NCBI GenBank assembly: GCA_021802085.1
Contig: JAKAAZ010000036.1
Location: 1 to 20,971, forward strand
Direction of reading: 5' to 3'
Length of the DNA stretch: 20,971 bases
Origin: Acidobacteriota bacterium
Lineage (GTDB): Bacteria > Acidobacteriota > Terriglobia > Terriglobales > Acidobacteriaceae
The notes below the pieces were generated by a model. It was not told the DNA's origin. It made no database searches and worked only from the letters and a program-made list of their open reading frames with translations. Positions 7,376 to 14,567 of this stretch are shown one piece after another (positions within the stretch are counted from its first letter, which is position 1; every line of letters begins with the position of its first letter). Position numbers and translations under genes: made by a program.

Positions 7376-8620
7376 ATGAAGGTCACGGTCGGCGTTACCG
7401 GAGGGATTGCCGCCTATAAAGCGGCGGAGTTGGTGCGAGCGCTGCAGCAGCAGGCGCTCGACGTGCATGTCGTGATGACTGCGGCGGCACAGCAGTTCAT
7501 CACGCCCTTGACCTTTGCCGGCATCACCGGCCACCGTGTCATCACCGGCCTGTGGGACAGCGACGGCCAGGTTCCCAATGCACATTCCGCCATCGAACAC
7601 ATTTCCGAAGCGCAATCGACCGAGGCCCTGATCATCGCGCCCGCAACCGCCGACATTCTGGCGCGGCTGGCGCACGGCATGGCCGACGATTTTCTGACCA
7701 CCATGGCGCTGGCCGCAGCCGCGCCACTGATTCTTGCTCCCGCCATGAACGTGCAAATGTGGGAGCATCCGGCCACTCAGGCCAATCTTGAAGTCCTGCG
7801 CCAGCGCGGGGCAACCATCGTTGCACCCGAGAGCGGCCACCTGGCCTGCGGCATGCTTGGCGAAGGCCGCCTGGCAAAGATCGAGGACCTGGTACGCACT
7901 GTTCTGGATGTTCTGCACCGTCGTCATGACATGGCAAGCGAAACTGTCCTGGTAACGGCAGGCGGAACTCGTGAAGCGATCGACCCGGTGCGGTATATCG
8001 GCAATCGATCCAGCGGCAAAATGGGCTACGCGCTTGCCGAGGCGGCATTGTTCCGCGGCGCTCGCGTGATTTTAATCAGCGCGCCGACACGCCTGGACCC
8101 TCCATCCGGCTGCAAGTTTATTTCCATTACCAGCGCAGCGGAAATGCGGCAGGCCGTGCTGAAGCATCTTCCAGAAGCAACCCTGGTGATGAAGGCGGCG
8201 GCAGTCGCGGACTACAGGCCGCGTCTGCGCGCGGAGCAGAAGATCAAGCGTACTGGTCCAATTACCATCGAGTTGGAACCCACCGAAGACATTCTGGCTG
8301 AGATCAGCAACCTCCGCAAACCCGGTACATTGGTCATTGGATTTGCCGCGGAAACGGAACGTCCGCTGGAACACGCCCGCGATAAACTGGCCCGCAAAGG
8401 TGTCGACGCGATCGTGCTCAACGACGTGGCCCGCCCACACATTGGCTTCGATTCCGATCGCAACGCTGTCACTTTTCTCACGTCCACGTCATCGCAGGAA
8501 CTGCCGGAGATGCCAAAGCGGATGCTGGCCGATCGCATTCTGGACGAAGCTCTGCGATTGCATCGGCCGAGTCAAGTCATGGCCGAAATGAACGCAGTTT
8601 CCATCCTTGCCAACCGCTAG
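7376..8620 (+). CDS. coaBC: Bifunctional phosphopantothenoylcysteine decarboxylase / phosphopantothenate-cysteine ligase
   Basis: This 414-residue fusion carries out two consecutive steps of coenzyme A synthesis. The flavin-dependent CoaC half (about 1-180) has GGIAAYKAAELVRAL, the active-site His in AIEHISEA (H75), APATADILARLAHGMADD, the PAMN motif (122-125) and the substrate-flap Cys in GHLACG (C158). The CoaB half (about 188-400) has VLVTAGGTREAIDPVRYIGN, NRSSGKMGYALAEAA, MKAAAVADYRP and IKR, and EPTEDILAEI and IVLND, all typical of the CTP-using ligase. The ATG at 7376 gives the expected N-terminus. GGAGGT is 12 nt upstream, which is long, while TAGAAT at 7364-7369 is an ideal distance for a -10 box of a leaderless transcript. 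Both halves look intact. Confidence 0.96.
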   Translation: MKVTVGVTGGIAAYKAAELVRALQQQALDVHVVMTAAAQQFITPLTFAGITGHRVITGLWDSDGQVPNAHSAIEHISEAQSTEALIIAPATADILARLAHGMADDFLTTMALAAAAPLILAPAMNVQMWEHPATQANLEVLRQRGATIVAPESGHLACGMLGEGRLAKIEDLVRTVLDVLHRRHDMASETVLVTAGGTREAIDPVRYIGNRSSGKMGYALAEAALFRGARVILISAPTRLDPPSGCKFISITSAAEMRQAVLKHLPEATLVMKAAAVADYRPRLRAEQKIKRTGPITIELEPTEDILAEISNLRKPGTLVIGFAAETERPLEHARDKLARKGVDAIVLNDVARPHIGFDSDRNAVTFLTSTSSQELPEMPKRMLADRILDEALRLHRPSQVMAEMNAVSILANR

Positions 8621-8645
8621 GGCTTCCAGCACCGATGTTCCATCC

Positions 8646-9488
8646 ATGAAAACGCCTCTCTCCGCGGAACAACGACAGCAACTCGCTACCGTGCTCGCCT
8701 ATTGCCGGGAGATGGGCGGGGTTGATTTTTATCGCGGCGAGCTGGACCTATCGACGCCCGATCCTGGTGGGACTCTATCGCTGCCGGAAATGAATTCTGC
8801 GCCCAATCCTTTGCCCGTTGAGGCCCTGCCCATCATGCCGCCCAAATCCAGTCTTCTCGTGTCGCCCGTAGCCATCGATTTTTCTTCGCCTGCCATCGTA
8901 CCCGAGGCCCGGGCCGCGGCGCTCGTGGCCATTCGCCAGGAAATTGGAGACTGCACCCGCTGCCAGCTTGCCTTCGAAGGCCGTCACAAGATTGTCTTCG
9001 GCGACGGCGATCCGAATGCCGAATTGCTCTTCGTCGGCGAAGGCCCCGGAGCGGACGAGGATGCGCAGGGCGTCCCTTTTGTCGGCCGCGCCGGACAACT
9101 GCTGAATAACATGATTACGGCCATGGGCCTGGACCGCCAGCGCGTCTATATTGCGAACATCGTGAAATGTCGGCCGCCTAAGAACCGTGTGCCCGAGCCG
9201 GTCGAGGCAAATACGTGCACGCAATTTCTATTTCAGCAAATCGGCATCGTGCGCCCCAGGCTCATCGTCGCGCTGGGAGCGACGGCAGCTACCTATCTGC
9301 TGGGCACCAAGGCCTCGCTTTCGATACTGCGCGGAAAGGTGCATGATTGCATGGGGACGAAGTTGATCGTCACCTACCATCCGGCTTATCTGCTGCGCGA
9401 TCCGCGGCAGAAAGCGGAGACATGGAAGGACCTGCAATTGGCCATGAAGTTTCTCAACCTGGCGCCGCCCCAACGCGGTGAGAGCTGA
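8646..9488 (+). CDS. Family 4 uracil-DNA glycosylase (Fe-S)
   Basis: This 280-residue protein should remove uracil from DNA in base excision repair. The C-terminal two thirds is a family 4 (UDGa) glycosylase. It has four Cys in the [4Fe-4S] pattern: C103 and C106 in DCTRCQLA, C175 in IVKCRPPKN and C191 in ANTC. Active-site motif GEGPGADEDAQGVPFVGRAG starts near 131, and HPAYLLRDP near 245. The first ~95 residues are Pro/Ala/Ser-rich and look unstructured apart from a short helix; family 4 enzymes often carry such variable N-terminal extensions. The ATG at 8646 is 25 nt after coaBC with no strong ribosome site. An earlier TTG overlapping the coaBC stop is possible but less likely. With dcd producing dUTP in the same window, uracil repair is a sensible companion, but this is only thematic. 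Confidence 0.92.
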   Translation: MKTPLSAEQRQQLATVLAYCREMGGVDFYRGELDLSTPDPGGTLSLPEMNSAPNPLPVEALPIMPPKSSLLVSPVAIDFSSPAIVPEARAAALVAIRQEIGDCTRCQLAFEGRHKIVFGDGDPNAELLFVGEGPGADEDAQGVPFVGRAGQLLNNMITAMGLDRQRVYIANIVKCRPPKNRVPEPVEANTCTQFLFQQIGIVRPRLIVALGATAATYLLGTKASLSILRGKVHDCMGTKLIVTYHPAYLLRDPRQKAETWKDLQLAMKFLNLAPPQRGES

Positions 9489-9556
9489 ATTCTGAAGCCG
9501 CTGCATTCAACATCGGTGCTGCGGCTGCATCCTGAAAAGAGTTTCGAGGAGAAAAA

Positions 9557-10240
9557 ATGTCGCAACATACGCAATTGCAGGCCGCCGACGGCCACAAGTT
9601 CGATGCCTACATCGCACAACCTACAGGCGAGCCCAAGGCTGGAATCGTCGTTTTGCAGGAAATCTTTGGCGTGAATGCGCACATCCGCTCGGTCGCCGAC
9701 GGATTCGCACGGGCTGGATATCTGACGATTGCGCCGGCGTTGTTTGACCGCGCTCAGCGTGATGTAGAACTGGCGTATGACCCCGAAGGCGGCAAACAGG
9801 GCATGCAGATCATGCAGCGCATTCCGGTCGATCAAACGCTGGCCGACATTGCCGCGGCCATCCAGTATCTGCGCGAGCACGGCGCGCGCAAAGTAGGTGT
9901 CGTCGGCTACTGCTGGGGCGGCATGTTGGCCTGGGTCAGCAACACGCGTCTCCATCCCAATGCGACTGTTTCGTATTATCCCGGCGGAATTCAAAATTAC
10001 ATCCACGAAAAATCCACCTGCCCGGCCATCTTTCACTTCGGCCTCGAGGACAATCACATTCCGCAAAGCGTGGTGGAACAGGTGCGGCACGAGTATCCAG
10101 GATTTTCCGTCTTCACCTACCCGGAGGCCGGACACGCCTTCAACCGCGACATAGGCGCCAGCTACAACCCGGCCGCCGCCAAGCTGGCGCTGCAACGGAC
10201 CCTGGCTCATTTCGACGAGTACCTGGTGTCCGCGCGCTAG
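9557..10240 (+). CDS. Dienelactone hydrolase-family alpha/beta hydrolase
   Basis: This 227-residue protein has the alpha/beta-hydrolase fold of the dienelactone hydrolase (carboxymethylenebutenolidase) family. The Cys nucleophile sits in GVVGYCWGG (C119). The other triad residues are D165 in GLEDNHIP and H193 in YPEAGHAFNRD, and E35 in LQEIFGVN matches the Glu that activates the Cys. The catalytic set is complete, so it should be an active hydrolase, but members act on varied substrates and no aromatic-degradation genes are nearby; the true substrate is unknown. GAGGAG 5 nt before the ATG is a strong ribosome site. It sits between the uracil glycosylase (68-nt gap) and priA (75-nt gap), inside an otherwise housekeeping cluster. 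Confidence 0.93.
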   Translation: MSQHTQLQAADGHKFDAYIAQPTGEPKAGIVVLQEIFGVNAHIRSVADGFARAGYLTIAPALFDRAQRDVELAYDPEGGKQGMQIMQRIPVDQTLADIAAAIQYLREHGARKVGVVGYCWGGMLAWVSNTRLHPNATVSYYPGGIQNYIHEKSTCPAIFHFGLEDNHIPQSVVEQVRHEYPGFSVFTYPEAGHAFNRDIGASYNPAAAKLALQRTLAHFDEYLVSAR

Positions 10241-10315
10241 AACATATTTTGCGGACGGAGTGAACAATTCGAGCGATGCCATGACGCGCCGTCTCCATCG
10301 TGATACAGATTCCTT

Positions 10316-12817
10316 ATGCCGCTTTTCTGTGACGTCGCGCTGCCCGTGCCGGTCGATCGCGCCTTCACGTACTCCATTGAAGGCGCCTCACCCGTTGTAG
10401 GCGGGCGCGTCCTGGTTCCCTTCCGGCGCGAGCAGTTCCAGGGCGTTGTCGTTGCGCTGCACGATCATGCCCCGCTCGCCGACGATGCTTCCACAGCAAA
10501 GGTCCGTCCCGTCCTGCGCGTGCTCGATCAGGAGCCAGTGCTCTCTGAACATCTCCTGCAGTTAGGTCGGTGGATCGCCGAATATTATCTCGCTCCGCTG
10601 GGCGAAGTATTGCGCACCATGCTTCCCCTTGGCGCGGAGATGCGACGCGAGACAGCATATTCCATTACTTGCCGCGGCACTGCGGCCCTTGAAACGCCGC
10701 AGCAGCAATCGCTCAATGCAAATGCTGCTGAACAAGCCGAACACGCAGTGCTTGCATTTCTCGCCGAGCACGGTCAGTCCCGCGCCGCCATACTGCGAAG
10801 CAAGACTTCCGCCAGCGCCGCCACGCTGCATCAACTGGTCGCCAAGCGCATGATTGAACGCGAATCCACGGCCACAGCGCGTGAACTGCGCACGACAGTC
10901 CGTGTTGCCGTTCTGGTACCCGATGCGCGATTGCCCCGGCTAAACGAAAATCAGCAACGTTTGCTGGCGGAACTGGCCAGCGCGGGCGGACGCTTGCCCG
11001 CGTCGGAAATCCGGCGACTTTCCTTGCCCGAATCCACTCTGGACACGCTGGTTCGGCGCCAATTGGTGCGCATCGAAGAAGTGCCTGCCGATGGTCTCGC
11101 GGAGGGCTTTCTCGACGGCTTCGCGCTTTCGCGCGATCTCGCTTCGTCGTCGGTTCCGGTGGAGGCGATGCTAAACGACGCGCAGCGGGAAACCATGTTG
11201 CAGATTGCCGCCAGCGTGCATGCCAGAAAATTTCAACCGTTTCTGCTGCATGGCGTCACCGGCTCCGGCAAAACCGCCGTGTATATCGCGGCCATGCGGA
11301 GGGCGCTGGATGCGGGATTGCCGAGCCTGCTGCTGGTGCCGGAAATTGGACTCACTCCAGCCATGCTGGCGCAGTTGCGATTCAGCTTCGGCGATCAGGT
11401 GGCGCTGCTGCACTCCGCGCTGACCGGTTCCGAACGCACCGCGCAATGGCACAGGATCCGTCGCGGCGAAGCGCATGTGGTCGTCGGTACCCGCTCTGCT
11501 GTGTTTGCTCCTATCGCCAACCTGGCGCTGATCGTCATCGACGAGGAACACGATACTTCCTACAAGCAGGCGGAGCTGCCCCGCTACCATGCACGCGATG
11601 TCGCCGTGATGCGCGCCAAGCTGGCGGGCGCGACCATCGTCCTCGGTTCGGCCACGCCGTCACTGGAGTCGTGGGCGAACGCTCAGCGCGAAAAATATTC
11701 TCTGCTCTCGTTGAAGCAGCGTGTGGGCAACCGGCCGTTACCGGAGGTTTCTCTAATCGACATGCGCCAGGAGTTTGCCGAGACCGGTCAGGAAGCTCTC
11801 CTCTCACGGGCGATGACTGCGGAAATCGAAGCGACGCTGGGGCGCGGGGAGCAGGCCATGCTGCTGCTGAACCGGCGCGGTTATTCCTTTGTAGTGATGT
11901 GCCGGGCCTGCGGGGAAAAGCTGGAATGCGAGAACTGCGCCATTGCGCTGACGCATCACAAGTCTGGCGCGGAAGACGATCTTCGCTCGCCCGTCCATCA
12001 ACGCATGGAGTGCCATTACTGCGGCTTTCGCCGCACCGTTCCCAAACTTTGCCCGAAGTGCGAGAGCGAGCATCTCTACTTTTTTGGCGTGGGATCGCAG
12101 CAGGGCGAGGAGCGCCTGCAGGAGCTGTTTCCGCACGCGCGAATTGCCCGTATGGATCGCGACACCATGCGCCATCATCGCGACTACGAACGCATTCTTG
12201 CGCGGCTGCATAGCGGCGAAATCAATCTGTTGGTAGGCACGCAGATGATCGCCAAGGGGCATGACATCCACGGCGTCACCTTAGTCGGCGTGCTGGGCGT
12301 GGACCACGCCCTCAGCCTGCCCGACTTCCGCTCCGCCGAGCGCGTCTTTCAACTGCTCACGCAAGTGGCCGGTCGCGCCGGGCGTGGCGAACTGCCGGGG
12401 CGGGTGCTGGTGCAGACACACCACATGGACCACTATGCTATTCGTTGTGCCGCTGAGCATAATTATCTGGGCTTCGTCGAACAGGAATTGCGCTATCGCC
12501 GACTGCTGCACTATCCGCCCGCCGCCATGCTCACCAACATCCTGATTGAACATACCGACCCGGCCAAGGCCTCGCAGTGGGCCAGTCAACTCGGCCAGTG
12601 GTTTCAGCACCAGACATTTCCCGGCGTCCGCGTGCTGGGTCCGGCGGCCGCGCCCATCGCGCGCATCAAGCGCATCCATCGCTTCCATCTGATTTTGAAA
12701 GCATCGTCTCGCAAACAACTCGCCGCCGCCGTGCGGCAGATGCTCGCCTTCGCCGATGCGGCGGAAATTCCCCGCCGCCAAATCACCGTGGATGTCGATG
12801 CCGTGCAGTTGATGTAG
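10316..12817 (+). CDS. priA: Primosomal protein N' (replication restart helicase)
   Basis: This 833-residue superfamily 2 helicase restarts collapsed replication forks by loading the primosome. The N-terminal 3' DNA-binding domain begins CDVALPVPVDRAFTYSI. Walker A is GVTGSGKT (313-320), the DEEH box is at 409-412 and GSATPSLES at 444-452. The eight zinc-binding Cys are all present in pairs (529/532, 538/541, 566/569, 579/582). Helicase motifs V and VI follow as LVGTQMIAKGHD and LTQVAGRAGRG. It is about 100 residues longer than E. coli PriA (732). The extra length includes residues 120-290 between the DNA-binding and helicase domains and an insertion between the second and third Cys pairs (HHKSGAEDDLRSPVHQR). 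It is the last gene of the plus-strand cluster, and its stop is 15 bp from the convergent rapZ stop. Confidence 0.96.
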   Translation: MPLFCDVALPVPVDRAFTYSIEGASPVVGGRVLVPFRREQFQGVVVALHDHAPLADDASTAKVRPVLRVLDQEPVLSEHLLQLGRWIAEYYLAPLGEVLRTMLPLGAEMRRETAYSITCRGTAALETPQQQSLNANAAEQAEHAVLAFLAEHGQSRAAILRSKTSASAATLHQLVAKRMIERESTATARELRTTVRVAVLVPDARLPRLNENQQRLLAELASAGGRLPASEIRRLSLPESTLDTLVRRQLVRIEEVPADGLAEGFLDGFALSRDLASSSVPVEAMLNDAQRETMLQIAASVHARKFQPFLLHGVTGSGKTAVYIAAMRRALDAGLPSLLLVPEIGLTPAMLAQLRFSFGDQVALLHSALTGSERTAQWHRIRRGEAHVVVGTRSAVFAPIANLALIVIDEEHDTSYKQAELPRYHARDVAVMRAKLAGATIVLGSATPSLESWANAQREKYSLLSLKQRVGNRPLPEVSLIDMRQEFAETGQEALLSRAMTAEIEATLGRGEQAMLLLNRRGYSFVVMCRACGEKLECENCAIALTHHKSGAEDDLRSPVHQRMECHYCGFRRTVPKLCPKCESEHLYFFGVGSQQGEERLQELFPHARIARMDRDTMRHHRDYERILARLHSGEINLLVGTQMIAKGHDIHGVTLVGVLGVDHALSLPDFRSAERVFQLLTQVAGRAGRGELPGRVLVQTHHMDHYAIRCAAEHNYLGFVEQELRYRRLLHYPPAAMLTNILIEHTDPAKASQWASQLGQWFQHQTFPGVRVLGPAAAPIARIKRIHRFHLILKASSRKQLAAAVRQMLAFADAAEIPRRQITVDVDAVQLM

Positions 12818-12832
12818 GTGGGACGCTTTTCC

Positions 12833-13831
12833 CTACCTTGGCATGTCGCGGTGGAGGCATTTCACCTGGTAGCCATCGGCCTGCAACAGCGCCTGCATTT
12901 TTTCCGCGATCATCACCGAACGGTGCTGGCCGCCGGTGCAGCCAAAGGCCACACTCAAATAACTCTTGCCTTCCTGCACATAGTGCGGCAACAAAAATAA
13001 AAGCAGATCGTGGACCTTCTGAATGAATTCCTTCGTCTCGGAAAACCGGTTGATGTAGCGCACAACTTTCTGGTCCTGGCCTGTCAGCGGGCGAAACTCC
13101 GGAATGAAATGCGGATTGGGCAGAAAGCGCACGTCGAAGACCAGGTCAGCTTCCTGCGGCACGCCATTTTTGTAGCCAAAACTGATCGAAGAAATCAGCA
13201 GATTCTTCTCGCCACTCTCCGGCTGAAACAGACCATTGATGTGGGCGCGCAACTCGTGCACATTGAAATTTGTCGTATCGATGCACACGTCCGCAATGTT
13301 GCGCAGCGGCTCCAGCAACTTTCGCTCGGACTGGACGGAGCGCCGAATGGTATCGATGCGGCCCAGCGGATGAGGGCGCCTGGTTTCTGAAAACCGCCGC
13401 AGCAGCGCTTCGTCGGAGGCCTCCAGAAACAGCAGGCGGGTCGAAGTCGATTGACGGATCTTGCGCAAGATCGCCGGAAAGCGGTCGAGGTGGGAGCCTT
13501 CCCGGACGTCGATCACCAGAGCGGCGCGGTTCGTCTCAGGAGATTGGCGGATCAGGTCGGCAAATGCCGGAATCAAGTCGATTGGAAGGTTATCGACCGA
13601 ATAATATCCCAGGTCTTCAAAAGCCTTGAGCGCGGACAATTTTCCCGAACCTGACATTCCTGTCAGGATGACGAGTTCGTTGTCGCCCAGGGGTCGTTTG
13701 GCTTCGGGGCTGCGAACACGCCTGGATGCTGCGGTCACGCCGAGTTCCGCGATCACCGCTTGCGACTGTGCCTTCGTACCGGGCTTGGCGGGATTTTTCT
13801 TGGTTGGTTTCTTGCCAGCAATGCGCGTCAT
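12833..13831 (-). CDS. rapZ: RNase adapter protein RapZ (YvcJ/YhbJ family)
   Basis: This 332-residue P-loop protein belongs to the RapZ family. In E. coli RapZ directs RNase E to the GlmZ small RNA and senses glucosamine-6-phosphate; elsewhere the role is less clear. The N-terminal ~48 residues are a basic, low-complexity extension (GKKPTKKNPAKPGTK). The ATP-binding part has GMSGSGKL (58-65), YYSVDNLPIDLIP and RFSETRRPHPL. The C-terminal domain has DVRFLPNPHFIPEFRPLTG and GCTGGQHRSV (297-306). The residue after the P-loop Lys is Leu instead of the usual Ser/Thr. It is the last gene of the lptCA-lptB-rpoN-hpf group, 109 bp after hpf. A GAAGAAG ribosome site precedes the ATG. Confidence 0.93.
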   Translation of the reverse strand: MTRIAGKKPTKKNPAKPGTKAQSQAVIAELGVTAASRRVRSPEAKRPLGDNELVILTGMSGSGKLSALKAFEDLGYYSVDNLPIDLIPAFADLIRQSPETNRAALVIDVREGSHLDRFPAILRKIRQSTSTRLLFLEASDEALLRRFSETRRPHPLGRIDTIRRSVQSERKLLEPLRNIADVCIDTTNFNVHELRAHINGLFQPESGEKNLLISSISFGYKNGVPQEADLVFDVRFLPNPHFIPEFRPLTGQDQKVVRYINRFSETKEFIQKVHDLLLFLLPHYVQEGKSYLSVAFGCTGGQHRSVMIAEKMQALLQADGYQVKCLHRDMPR

Positions 13832-13940
13832 CGGTCTTCTTCAGCTCCGCGGCAGTTTTTTAGACAGATGCCTACGTGAACCAAGATTGTACGTTCAAAC
13901 AGCGCCACGGAGCCGCAGAATCTTGATGCGATGCTCGCGA

Positions 13941-14522
13941 TTAAGAAACTTCCGTCAGCCGCACCAGGCCGTCGCCCGCGCAATGCAGCACTTTCACATC
14001 CCCCGCAAGGTCGCGAAAGATAAATACCTGCCGGTCGAGGGACTCTGCCTCCTTGACCGCTTCCTCAATGGTCATGGGGCGCAGGGCCATCGCTTCCGGG
14101 GCAGCCACAATATGTACTCCCGTCGATTTTCTCTTCTCGGGGACTGCTGGCTTTCCGTTCCCGCGGACCGCGGATGGCGCTTTCTGCTCCGAAGGAACGG
14201 CGGGTAACACAGCGCTGATGGGCTTGGCCTGGCGCTTCTTCTCTACCCTCGTTTTCCTGCGCCGAATCGCCTGCTTTTCCGCTTTCTCAAGTGCCGTTCG
14301 CAAGGCAATGGTCAGGTCTGGCGCCTCGGCCAGCCCCACCACGGTGTGTTGCCGCGCAGACACGGTAATTTCCGCAGTCGAAAGATGCCGCTGAGAACTG
14401 AAAATGATGCGCGCGCTGGCGCCCCTGCCCACGATCTTCTCGATGCGTGCCAAACCTTCGTCCGCCATGGCTCGCAGATTCTTCGTGATGGCTACGTTTC
14501 TGCCGGTGAGTTCGCACTCCAT
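13941..14522 (-). CDS. hpf: Long-form ribosome hibernation promoting factor
   Basis: This 193-residue protein is of the long HPF type, which joins two 70S ribosomes into inactive 100S dimers. The N-terminal S30AE domain (about 1-100) begins MECELTGRNVAITKNLRAMADEG and ends with the basic stretch RRRKTRVEKKRQ. A flexible Pro/Ala linker spans about 100-133. The C-terminal dimerisation domain (about 135-193) contains RPMTIEEAVKEAESLDRQVFIF. The protein is complete and of normal length for long HPF. A strong ribosome site (GGAGG, 6 nt spacing) precedes the ATG at 14522. It lies 45 bp downstream of rpoN, the same partnership as in proteobacteria, although proteobacteria usually have the short form there. 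Confidence 0.93.
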   Translation of the reverse strand: MECELTGRNVAITKNLRAMADEGLARIEKIVGRGASARIIFSSQRHLSTAEITVSARQHTVVGLAEAPDLTIALRTALEKAEKQAIRRRKTRVEKKRQAKPISAVLPAVPSEQKAPSAVRGNGKPAVPEKRKSTGVHIVAAPEAMALRPMTIEEAVKEAESLDRQVFIFRDLAGDVKVLHCAGDGLVRLTEVS

Positions 14523-14567
14523 TCGCTTCCTCCCTGACGTAAATTTTCCGGATGATTCCCTACTCCA

